A DNA stretch of 5,151 nucleotides from assembly GCA_937942105.1 (NCBI GenBank), contig CALDFS010000135.1, positions 1 through 5,151 of the forward strand. Reading direction: 5' to 3'. The notes under the pieces were generated by a model. It saw only the letters and a program-made list of their open reading frames with translations, did not search any database and had not been told where the DNA came from. Shown piece by piece: positions 1-5,151 of this stretch; the first letter of the stretch is position 1; the number at the start of each line of letters is the position of its first letter. A program made the position numbers and the translations under genes. The DNA is from an uncultured Ruminococcus sp. (GTDB lineage Bacteria; Bacillota; Clostridia; Oscillospirales; Ruminococcaceae).

Positions 1-407
1 CCGACCTTGACGGCTATTTTACGAAGCTTATCATCGTTCAAATTCTTTTTAAGAAGTATGTTAAGGATTCTTAAAACCGCCGCGCCGTCCGCCGATCCGC
101 CGCCAAGACCAGCCATCGACGGTATATGCTTTTCGATGTATATATCAGCACCTACCGCCTTATTCCCTACGGCTTCAAAGAACAGCTCAGCCGCCTTGAA
201 GCAGGTATTGCGCTCATCTGTGGGGACTGCGGTATCATCACAGAAAATATGGATTCCGGGACGGTCGCCAAGAGTTACCGTAACAGTGTCGCACAGCGAT
301 ACCGTCTGCATCACTGTCCTAAGTGAATGATAGCCGTTTGGCAGTTTGCCGGTAACATCCAAGGTGAGATTTATTTTAGCATAAGCCTTCTGCGAAAGAC
401 TATTCAT
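1..407 (-). CDS. ispE: 4-diphosphocytidyl-2-C-methyl-D-erythritol kinase IspE, N-terminal part (cut by window edge)
   Basis: IspE is a cytosolic GHMP-family kinase that phosphorylates CDP-methylerythritol with ATP in the non-mevalonate (MEP) route to isoprenoids. The first 135 codons are visible. Near the N-terminus is the family signature AKINLTLDVTGKLPNGYHSL (residues 10-29), whose Lys11 matches the catalytic lysine. The glycine-rich ATP loop PSMAGLGGGSADGAA is at about residues 96-110. The catalytic aspartate expected in a GADxP motif would fall just past the left edge, so it cannot be checked. The start was chosen because the ATG at 407-405 directly precedes the conserved AYAKINL block. 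It has a GGAG ribosome site ten bases upstream, inside the aminotransferase gene. The gene overlaps the aminotransferase by 8 bases, which implies co-transcription and probably translational coupling. Confidence 0.95.
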   Translation of the reverse strand, partial: MNSLSQKAYAKINLTLDVTGKLPNGYHSLRTVMQTVSLCDTVTVTLGDRPGIHIFCDDTAVPTDERNTCFKAAELFFEAVGNKAVGADIYIEKHIPSMAGLGGGSADGAAVLRILNILLKKNLNDDKLRKIAVKV

Positions 408-1578
408 TTTCTTTAAGCTCCGAAATAAATTCACGGATTCGCTTTATAGCTTCCATAAGGTGCTTGATTGAATAAGCATAGGAAACGCGAACATATCCCT
501 CGCCGCAGTCGCCGAAGGCTGTTCCGGGGATTACCGCTACGCGCTTGCCATAAAGAAGCTTTTCGCAGAATTCTTCACTTTTAAGACCTGTTGATTTTAT
601 GCATGGAAAGACGTAAAACGCGCCCTCGGGGGTGAAGCAGTCAAGTCCAAGCTCGTTAAAGGCGTTGACAAGATACCGCCTGCGCATATCGTATTCTGAA
701 TTCATCCGTCTTACATCATCTTCGCAGGTGGTCATTGCCTCTATTGCCGCGTACTGGCTCACTGTCGGCGCGGACATTATGCCATACTGATGTATTTTAA
801 GCGCATGACGTATGATCTCATTCGGACCGCAGAGGTAGCCAAGCCGCCATCCTGTCATTGAAAATGCCTTTGAATAGCCGTTTACATAGATTGTGCGTTC
901 ACGCATACCATCAAGTGAGATAATTGAAAAATGCTCTCTGCCATAGGTAAGCTCGGCGTATATTTCGTCTGTAAGAACAGCTATATTTGTACCTCTTAAA
1001 ATTTCGGCGATAGGCTCCAAATCCTCACGCGTCATTATAGCACCTGTGGGGTTATTGGGGAAAGGAAGAACCAAAAGCTTCGTTCTTGGCGTGATGGCTG
1101 CTTTAAGAGCCTCCGGCATGAGCTTGAAATTATCCTCAGCCTTGGTTTCAATGATAACCGGAGTTCCGCCTGCAAGCTTTACAATAGGCTTATAGCAGAC
1201 AAAAGAGGGTTCGGGGATGATGACCTCGTCCCCCGGCTCTACCAATGTCCTTACAGTAAGGTCGATAGCCTCGGAACCGCCGACGGTTACTATTATTTCC
1301 TTTGCAGGGTCATATTCAACGCCGGTTCTTTTAGCTGTGTATTCCGATATTGTCTTTCTGAGCTTGATAAGACCGGCATTTGCGGTGTAAACGGTTTTGC
1401 CGCGCTCAAGAGCAAGTATCGCTGCACGCCTTATCGGCCAGGGCGTATAAAAATCAGGCTCGCCGATTCCCAAAGAAATTACATCGTCAAGCGTTGCGGC
1501 AATATCAAAGTATTTGCGTATGCCGGAGGGCTTGATTTCGGAAGCGGTCCTGCCGAGAAGTGAATTATAGTCAATCAT
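400..1578 (-). CDS. Pyridoxal-phosphate aminotransferase, class I/II (AlaT/aspartate-transaminase-like)
   Basis: This 392-residue protein is a fold-type I PLP enzyme predicted to transfer amino groups between an amino acid and a 2-oxo acid in the cytosol. The whole set of family landmarks is visible: ISLGIGEPDF (35-43, substrate-side loop), GGSEAI (100-105, PLP phosphate contact), NNPTG (175-179, Asn contacting the cofactor), TDEIY (203-207, Asp holding the pyridine nitrogen), SKAFSMTGWRLGY (236-248, with Lys237 as the Schiff-base lysine), and YVRVSY (362-367, with Arg364 binding the substrate carboxylate). Length is normal for the family (about 385-400). Its Lrp/AsnC partner starts the operon only 9 bases upstream, an arrangement known for yugG-yugH (alaR-alaT) in Bacillus subtilis, so alanine transaminase is the best guess. 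Substrate cannot be read from sequence; aspartate or aromatic transaminase remains possible. The end overlaps ispE. Confidence 0.93.
   Translation of the reverse strand: MIDYNSLLGRTASEIKPSGIRKYFDIAATLDDVISLGIGEPDFYTPWPIRRAAILALERGKTVYTANAGLIKLRKTISEYTAKRTGVEYDPAKEIIVTVGGSEAIDLTVRTLVEPGDEVIIPEPSFVCYKPIVKLAGGTPVIIETKAEDNFKLMPEALKAAITPRTKLLVLPFPNNPTGAIMTREDLEPIAEILRGTNIAVLTDEIYAELTYGREHFSIISLDGMRERTIYVNGYSKAFSMTGWRLGYLCGPNEIIRHALKIHQYGIMSAPTVSQYAAIEAMTTCEDDVRRMNSEYDMRRRYLVNAFNELGLDCFTPEGAFYVFPCIKSTGLKSEEFCEKLLYGKRVAVIPGTAFGDCGEGYVRVSYAYSIKHLMEAIKRIREFISELKENE
418..421 (-). promoter_or_regulatory. Ribosome binding site of ispE, inside the upstream gene
   Basis: GGAG on the minus strand lies ten bases before the ispE ATG and within the last codons of the aminotransferase gene. 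It supports the overlapping start of ispE rather than a later one. Confidence 0.6.
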
Positions 1579-1587
1579 TTTATGATA

Positions 1588-2061
1588 CTATTCCTTTCCG
1601 CGTTCATCGGGCGATTCTTCAACAAGCAGAATGCCGTTTTCCTTGTATTTCTGAAGGAAGAAGTGTGTGGAGGTGGATATAACGCCGTCGATAGTTGCAA
1701 GCCTTTGCGCAACGAACATTGAAACTTCCTTGATATTGCGGCATCTTACAGTGACTGCAAGGTCGTATCCGCCTGACATCAGCGAGATGCTTTCAACCTC
1801 GTCATATTCTGCGATATGGCGGGCTATTTCATCATATCCCACCTGAGCCTTGGGGGTTACGGAAAGCTCTATATATGCTGTAATACTGTCCTTATCGGTC
1901 ATTTCTTCGTCAACAATAGCAGTATAGCCCTTTATTACTCCGCTCTTTTCAAGCGCTTCGATTTCGTTTTCTATGGCGGTTTCGGTTACTCCAAGCATGG
2001 TTGCTAGGTCGGCGTTTGATAAGCGGGCATTTGATTTTAATAGCCTAATAAGCTGTGTCAT
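1588..2061 (-). CDS. Lrp/AsnC-family transcriptional regulator (AlaR-like)
   Basis: A 157-residue DNA-binding regulator. Residues about 1-48 form the AsnC-type helix-turn-helix (LSNADLATMLGVTETAIENEIEALEKSGVIKGY, described by position 14-46), and residues about 60-145 form the ligand-binding RAM/AsnC domain, with the SGGYDLAVTV strand at 97-106 and a C-terminal THFFLQKYKENG segment (132-143). Family members form dimers to octamers and respond to amino acids. The start is the ATG at 2061-2059, with AAAGGA eight bases upstream; it makes the N-terminus a few residues shorter than usual Lrp proteins, but no better upstream start is evident. It is the first gene of an operon with the aminotransferase, so it probably controls amino-acid (perhaps alanine) metabolism and its own promoter. 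The long palindrome in its leader is a candidate target, which is inference. Confidence 0.92.
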   Translation of the reverse strand: MTQLIRLLKSNARLSNADLATMLGVTETAIENEIEALEKSGVIKGYTAIVDEEMTDKDSITAYIELSVTPKAQVGYDEIARHIAEYDEVESISLMSGGYDLAVTVRCRNIKEVSMFVAQRLATIDGVISTSTHFFLQKYKENGILLVEESPDERGKE

Positions 2062-2069
2062 GGTATCAA

Positions 2070-2075
2070 TCCTTT
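2070..2075 (-). promoter_or_regulatory. Ribosome binding site of the Lrp-like gene
   Basis: AAAGGA on the minus strand, eight bases before the ATG at 2061. It lies outside the large palindrome, so translation initiation would not be directly masked by that structure. Confidence 0.65.
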
Positions 2076-2090
2076 ATATAAATATTTCAT

Positions 2091-2194
2091 ATACTTATTT
2101 CAGGCTAAAAATGTACCAAAAAACAGGTGCAAAATCCCATAATATAGCGGTTTTGTGCCTGTTTTTTGGAATCATTTTAGGCTGAAATTAGTAT
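2091..2194. repeat. Large imperfect palindrome filling the leader of the Lrp-aminotransferase-ispE operon
   Basis: Left arm 2091-2137 and right arm 2149-2194 are inverted copies matching at 38 of 46 aligned positions with one extra base, around an 11-base centre (2138-2148). The outer arms share ATACT.ATTTCAG.CTAAAA and the inner arms share CCAAAAAACAGG..CAAAA. The right edge coincides with the transcription start predicted from the promoter at 2199-2227, so almost the whole structure would be transcribed as untranslated leader. The inner stem (CAGG..CAAAA pairing with TTTTG..CCTG) is followed on either strand by six T residues, like an intrinsic terminator. Possible roles are an operator for the Lrp-type protein, an attenuator or terminator of read-through from rsmA, or a remnant of a small inverted-repeat element. 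No clear target-site duplication was found. The structure is certain; the role is not. Confidence 0.85.
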
Positions 2195-2198
2195 TTTT

Positions 2199-2227
2199 AT
2201 TATAGCATTAAAGCGAACGCAAGTCAA
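2199..2227 (-). promoter_or_regulatory. Sigma-A promoter of the Lrp-aminotransferase-ispE operon
   Basis: On the minus strand, TTGACT (2227-2222) is followed by a 17-base spacer and a perfect TATAAT (2204-2199) preceded by TGC, an extended -10 element. Transcription should start near 2192, giving a leader of about 131 bases. It lies between the rsmA stop and the regulator gene, so the downstream operon need not depend on rsmA transcription. Confidence 0.85.
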
Positions 2228-2269
2228 CGATTTTTTGCTGTTTTGCATAAATTTTTTGATTATGATTTG

Positions 2270-3132
2270 TCAGGTGTTACTATCAAGCGCAAACAATTCA
2301 TCCGAAAGGCGTATCATCATATCCATATCGAGTTCCTCCGGGCGGGCGGATGGCTTGATCCCGGCGCGAATCATGGCGGCTTCAAGAGCCAGCTTATCCA
2401 TCCCCATAGAGCCGCTTACGCAGTTTAAAAGAGTCTTTCTTCTCTGCGAGAACATCCCACGGACAAGTCTGAAAAAAAAATCCTCATCCTTGACCTTAGG
2501 GGTATCTGAGCGGATATCGAACCGCACAACGCAGCTGTCAACGTTGGGAGCTGGCATAAAGCTCCCTCTTGAAACGTTGAAGAGAATTTTTGCGTCCGAG
2601 TAGTAGTTGACTGCTACTGTAACAGCGCCGGCTTCACGGGTTCCCAAGGGTGCGCAAAGCCTTACTCCTGCTTCCTTCTGAACCATTGCGGTTATGGATT
2701 TTATCGGCAGGACTGCAAAAGTGCCATAATAATCGGTGAGGTTATATAATACGGCAGGTTTGCGCATACCGCAACTTCAAGCCCGGAAAATTCCTCTTCA
2801 ATCAGCTTTTTTAAATCAAGCTTCAAGATATCTCCGCTGATAATTTTGACGTTTTTATGCTCCGACAGTGTCTCACCAAGAACAGGTATCAGGCGGTCGT
2901 CTATCTCAACCGCTGCTACCTTATCCGCACGTTTTGCAAGCTCATTTGTTAAAACACCTATACCCGGACCGATTTCAAGTATGCCAAAGCCGGGGGCGTC
3001 ATTGCCCATCTCGGCAATTTTAGGGCAGACTGTTGGATTTATCAAAAAATTCTGACCCAGCTTTTTTGAAAAGGTAAATCCATGCCTTGATAGTATTTCT
3101 TTGATAACTCCAATGTTTGATAGATTATCCAT
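2270..3132 (-). pseudogene. rsmA: 16S rRNA (adenine1518-N6/adenine1519-N6)-dimethyltransferase RsmA/KsgA, frameshifted
   Basis: RsmA dimethylates two adjacent adenines in the 3' helix of 16S rRNA during small-subunit maturation, using S-adenosylmethionine. The first frame (3132 to the TAA at 2703-2701) carries KKLGQNFL (23-30), SAM motif EIGPGIG (53-59), acidic VEIDDR (75-80), SGD (99-101) and catalytic NLPYYI (125-130). The protein then continues in another frame from about 2713 to the TGA at 2272-2270, with LPIKSITAMVQKE, SRGSFMPAPNVDS and FSQRRKTLLN. Joined, the product is about 286 residues, normal for the family, so only one frame break lies near 2711-2715. Losing one base would leave the loop about one residue short of what I recall for relatives; losing four would fit better. 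Every key motif is intact, so a sequencing error, recent mutation or recoding are all possible. Start ATG follows GGAG at 13 bases. Confidence 0.9.
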
Positions 3133-3165
3133 GCTTATATATTATCTCCGTAAAGTTTTTCTTGT

Positions 3166-3195
3166 ATTATAGCACCATTCGGCGATTCAAGTCAA
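3166..3195 (-). promoter_or_regulatory. Sigma-A promoter of rsmA
   Basis: On the minus strand, TTGACT (3195-3190), an 18-base spacer and TATAAT (3171-3166), again with TGC in front as an extended -10. The predicted start near 3159 gives a 27-base leader with GGAG at 3149-3146. It sits in the 119-base gap shared with the divergent small ORF. Confidence 0.8.
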
Positions 3196-3238
3196 TATGT
3201 ATATTTCTAAGATTCAGTGTTAAGAATAATAGAAAAAG

Positions 3239-3245
3239 AAAGGTG
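3239..3245 (+). promoter_or_regulatory. Ribosome binding site of the plus-strand small ORF
   Basis: AAAGGTG lies six bases before the ATG at 3252 and decides that start over the in-frame ATG at 3117, which would run back across the rsmA start and promoter. It is the main evidence that the small ORF is translated. Confidence 0.55.
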
Positions 3246-3251
3246 TGCACA

Positions 3252-3407
3252 ATGTCAGCATTAACCGATATTATCATCTCTCAGAATCTTAAATCATCAG
3301 AATTTTCCAAGGAGCTTTCCCCGAAGGAGATGCATGAGATATTGAAGCAGCGTCACTCCATAGGAAAGCAGGATGACAAGCAGAATCATGATGTAAAGGT
3401 GAAATAA
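3252..3407 (+). CDS. Small protein of 51 residues, function unknown
   Basis: I do not recognise this protein. It begins MSALTDIIISQNLKSSEF and ends in a lysine- and histidine-rich tail (SIGKQDDKQNHDVKVK). It is hydrophilic, with no signal peptide or membrane segment, and the middle (about residues 18-35, KELSPKEMHEILKQRH) looks helical. Three things suggest a real gene: a ribosome binding site at good distance, a stop followed within three bases by a strong intrinsic terminator, and a position in a gap otherwise lacking a gene. The promoter is unclear; AATAAT at 3225-3230 is a weak -10 candidate without a good -35. It is divergent from rsmA and convergent with tsf, and appears monocistronic. 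Alternative reading: a chance ORF or an unrecognised small RNA ending at the same terminator. Confidence 0.6.
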   Translation: MSALTDIIISQNLKSSEFSKELSPKEMHEILKQRHSIGKQDDKQNHDVKVK

Positions 3408-3409
3408 CA

Positions 3410-3444
3410 AAAAGTCCCTGAAATCAATCGTTTCAGGGACTTTT
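3410..3444. terminator. Bidirectional intrinsic terminator between the small ORF and tsf
   Basis: A perfect inverted repeat with 14-base arms (AAAAGTCCCTGAAA, 3410-3423, and its complement, 3431-3444) and a 7-base loop. The A/T ends give a T tract on each strand, so it can end transcription of the small ORF (plus) and of rpsB-tsf (minus), whose stops lie 2 and 13 bases away. Confidence 0.93.
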
Positions 3445-3457
3445 ACAATGGATTGGA

Positions 3458-4369
3458 TTACTTTATCATGGAAGCAACTTCATCAGCGAAGTTGTCAGCC
3501 TTCTTTGTTATGCCTTCGCCTCTTTCAAAGCGGACATAATCTACAACCTTGATCGAACCGCCGAGATCCTTAGCGCACTTCTCAACATACTTGCCGACAG
3601 TGAAATCGCCATCCTTGACGAACTCCTGATCAACAAGGCAATTCTCGGAATAATACTTTCCGACCTTGCCTTCAACGATCTTGTGAAGAACAGCTTCGGG
3701 CTTGCCCTTCATCTTGGGATCCTCAGCCATCTGAGAAAGCATGATTTCCTTTTCCTTAGCAAGAACATCAGAAGGAACCTTGGTTCTATCGAGGTAAGCA
3801 GGGTTCATAGCGGCGATCTGCAGTGCGCAGTCCTTACCGCAGTCATAAGCCTTGTCGCCAAGGTCGGTATCGAGCTTAACCATAACGCCGATTCTGCCTT
3901 CACCATGAACATAGGAAACAAGTGTTCCCTCCATTCTTACGAATCTGCGAATCTGGATATTCTCTCTTATCTGTAAGAATACTTCCTGAAGCTCTTCCTC
4001 AACGGTCTTATCAGAGCCGCTTGCCTTGCAGGCCTTAAGAGCCTCAACATCGGCAGGGTTAGCTTCTATTATAGTCTTTGCAACGAGGTCTACAAAGCTC
4101 TTGAACTGAGCGGTATTAGCAACGAAGTCAGTCTCGGAGTTAACCTCAACAACTACGCCAACGTTTCCTTCAACGACAGAAGCAACGATGCCTTCTGCGG
4201 CAACTCTTCCTGCCTTCTTAGCCTGGGTTGCAAGACCCTTTTCTCTTAAAATAACTATAGCCTTTTCAACATCGCCCTCAGCCTCAACCAATGCCTTTTT
4301 GCAGTCCATCATTCCGACGCCTGTTCTTTCGCGGAGAGAAGCAACGTCCTTAGCGGTAATATTAGCCAT
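3458..4369 (-). CDS. tsf: Translation elongation factor Ts
   Basis: EF-Ts is the guanine nucleotide exchange factor that releases GDP from EF-Tu during protein synthesis. The 303-residue product has the N-terminal UBA-like domain (about 1-55) with the signature LRERTGVGMMDCKKAL (12-27), then the core dimerisation/exchange region containing EVNSETDFVAN (75-85), the TDFV motif that contacts EF-Tu. Near the end is the usual sequence around VDYVRFERGEG. The length fits the slightly longer clostridial form (E. coli about 283). The ATG at 4369 has AAAGGA ten bases upstream. It follows rpsB by 70 bases in the near-universal rpsB-tsf order. Transcription appears to stop at the terminator just past its end, so pyrH and frr, frequent downstream partners, are not in this unit. 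Confidence 0.98.
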   Translation of the reverse strand: MANITAKDVASLRERTGVGMMDCKKALVEAEGDVEKAIVILREKGLATQAKKAGRVAAEGIVASVVEGNVGVVVEVNSETDFVANTAQFKSFVDLVAKTIIEANPADVEALKACKASGSDKTVEEELQEVFLQIRENIQIRRFVRMEGTLVSYVHGEGRIGVMVKLDTDLGDKAYDCGKDCALQIAAMNPAYLDRTKVPSDVLAKEKEIMLSQMAEDPKMKGKPEAVLHKIVEGKVGKYYSENCLVDQEFVKDGDFTVGKYVEKCAKDLGGSIKVVDYVRFERGEGITKKADNFADEVASMIK

Positions 4370-4405
4370 ATTATTACAATCCTTTCATAAATCGTTATCG
4401 AACCA

Positions 4406-4427
4406 AGGGCAGGTTTTGCCCTGCCCT
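4406..4427. other. GC-rich hairpin in the rpsB-tsf gap
   Basis: Arms AGGGCAGG (4406-4413) and CCTGCCCT (4420-4427) form a perfect 8-bp stem with a 6-base loop, 12 bases past the rpsB stop. On the minus strand it is followed by TGGTTCG rather than a T tract, so it is a poor intrinsic terminator. It may protect the rpsB 3' end or tune expression of tsf relative to rpsB. Confidence 0.6.
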
Positions 4428-4439
4428 GTTATATTATAA

Positions 4440-5151
4440 TTACTCCTCAGCAGGAGCTTCCTGCGCTGCCTCAGCGGCAGCTTCTTCAGCGGCGGTCTCG
4501 CCCTGTCTGCCTTCGATGATAGCGTCAGCCATAGCGCCGGAGATTAGCTTAACTGCTCTTATAGCGTCGTCATTGCCGGGGATAACATAGTCAACCTCGT
4601 CAGGGTCGCAGTTGGTATCTACGATAGCAACTATCGGAATACCGAGCTTCTTTGCTTCGGAAACTGCAATCTTCTCTCTCTTGGGGTCTACGATAAACAG
4701 AGCTGCGGGGAGCTTCTGCATATTCTTGATACCGCCGAGATACTTTTCAAGCTTCTCGATTTCAAGGGTGAGCTGAGCAACTTCCTTCTTGGGGAGAAGG
4801 TCAAAGGTGCCGTCCTCCGCCATCTTGTGGAGCTGTTCAAGACGGGAAACTCTGGTCTGAATAGTCTTGAAATTGGTCATCATACCGCCGAGCCATCTTG
4901 CGTTTACGTAATGAGCGTTGGCGCGAAGAGCCTCTTCCTTGATGTTATCGCCAGCCTGCTTCTTGGTACCTACGAACAGTACCTCGCCGTCCTCTTCGGA
5001 AACCTGCTTGATGAAAGCGTATGCTTCGTCGAGCTTCTTAACGGTCTTCTGAAGGTCGATAATGTAAATTCCGTTTCTTTCTGTGAAGATGTACGGAGCC
5101 ATCTTCGGGTTCCATCTTCTTGTCTGGTGACCAAAATGTACACCTGCTTCA
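4440..5151 (-). CDS. rpsB: Small ribosomal subunit protein S2 (uS2), missing its first residues at the window edge
   Basis: S2 binds the 30S subunit at the head-body junction late in assembly, with S1. 236 codons are visible. The reading frame runs off the right edge: EAGVHFGHQTRRWNPK precedes the internal Met at 5102, so the true start is roughly ten residues upstream outside the window. Diagnostic segments include HFGHQTRRWNPKMAPYIF, GTKKQA, RWLGGMMTNFKTI, ALFIVDPKREKIAV and the conserved stretch IVDTNCDPDEVDYVIPGNDDA with its following ISGAMADAI helix. The C-terminus carries an alanine/glutamate-rich tail of about 20 residues, a common variable extension. It is co-directional with tsf, the usual operon partner. 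Confidence 0.98.
   Translation of the reverse strand, partial: EAGVHFGHQTRRWNPKMAPYIFTERNGIYIIDLQKTVKKLDEAYAFIKQVSEEDGEVLFVGTKKQAGDNIKEEALRANAHYVNARWLGGMMTNFKTIQTRVSRLEQLHKMAEDGTFDLLPKKEVAQLTLEIEKLEKYLGGIKNMQKLPAALFIVDPKREKIAVSEAKKLGIPIVAIVDTNCDPDEVDYVIPGNDDAIRAVKLISGAMADAIIEGRQGETAAEEAAAEAAQEAPAEE

Noticed and set aside
7..330. Plus-strand open frame of 107 codons opposite ispE
   Set aside because: It is the antisense of a well-recognised IspE sequence, with no ribosome binding site and no family resemblance.
2095..2175. Possible 26-codon leader peptide on the minus strand inside the palindrome (begins MIPKNRHK, ends YIFSLK)
   Set aside because: It starts about 17 bases from the predicted transcript 5' end but has no ribosome binding site, and shows no run of codons for one amino acid as attenuator peptides do. 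It most likely arises by chance in the palindrome.
2062..2192. T-box or other riboswitch in the 131-base leader of the regulator operon
   Set aside because: No T-box sequence (AGGGTGGNACCGCG type) or recognisable aptamer core; the leader is essentially one long hairpin.
2472..2480. Run of nine A (T on the coding strand) in rsmA as the cause of the frame break
   Set aside because: The frame is unbroken through it: the translation DEDFFFRLVRGMFSQRRKT fits the family, and the real break lies about 230 bases upstream in the gene.
2235..2603. Plus-strand open frame of 122 codons opposite rsmA
   Set aside because: Low-complexity antisense translation opposite the conserved C-terminal half of RsmA; no start signal.
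3117..3251. N-terminal extension of the small plus-strand ORF to the ATG at 3117
   Set aside because: It would cover the rsmA start codon and promoter and lacks a ribosome binding site; the ATG at 3252 has a good one.
4443..4505. GC-rich GCTGCC/GCAGCTTC repetition at the rpsB end as a tandem repeat
   Set aside because: It only encodes the alanine/glutamate-rich tail common at the S2 C-terminus; no regular repeat unit.
1..5151. Novel defence, CRISPR, phage or transposon system
   Set aside because: No direct-repeat arrays, transposase, integrase, toxin or nuclease-like coding sequence; every gene but one small ORF belongs to a known housekeeping or metabolic family.

Overview
The window looks like ordinary chromosomal housekeeping DNA from a low-to-mid GC Firmicute, most likely a gut-type Clostridia (Oscillospiraceae/Ruminococcaceae-like). 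This is inferred from protein style (RpsB, EF-Ts, RsmA, an AlaR/AlaT-like pair), AAAGGA/GGAG ribosome binding sites and textbook sigma-A promoters; no 16S or other taxonomic marker is present. No mobile element, CRISPR array, rRNA or tRNA was seen.

All the recognisable genes lie on the minus strand, so the biological reading direction is right to left. The right end holds rpsB (ribosomal protein S2, N-terminus cut by the window edge), a 70-base gap with a small GC-rich hairpin, and tsf (elongation factor Ts). A perfect 14-bp-arm bidirectional terminator separates tsf from a convergent plus-strand small ORF of 51 codons that I do not recognise. That ORF is divergent from rsmA (16S rRNA dimethyladenosine transferase), which has its own strong promoter. 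As written, rsmA is broken by a frameshift at about 2711-2715 that splits it into two overlapping frames; all of its conserved motifs survive across the two halves.

A second strong promoter then starts an apparent three-gene operon: an Lrp/AsnC regulator, a class I/II PLP aminotransferase (together resembling the AlaR-AlaT pair of Bacillus subtilis), and ispE (isoprenoid precursor synthesis, C-terminus cut by the left edge), which overlaps the aminotransferase by 8 bases. The predicted transcription start coincides with the edge of a ~104-bp imperfect palindrome that fills most of the leader. It is the most unusual non-coding structure here and a plausible autoregulatory operator or attenuator.

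I see no convincing new multi-gene system. The items worth a second look are the leader palindrome, the rsmA frameshift, the orphan small ORF, and the placement of an amino-acid regulator/aminotransferase pair between rsmA and ispE.
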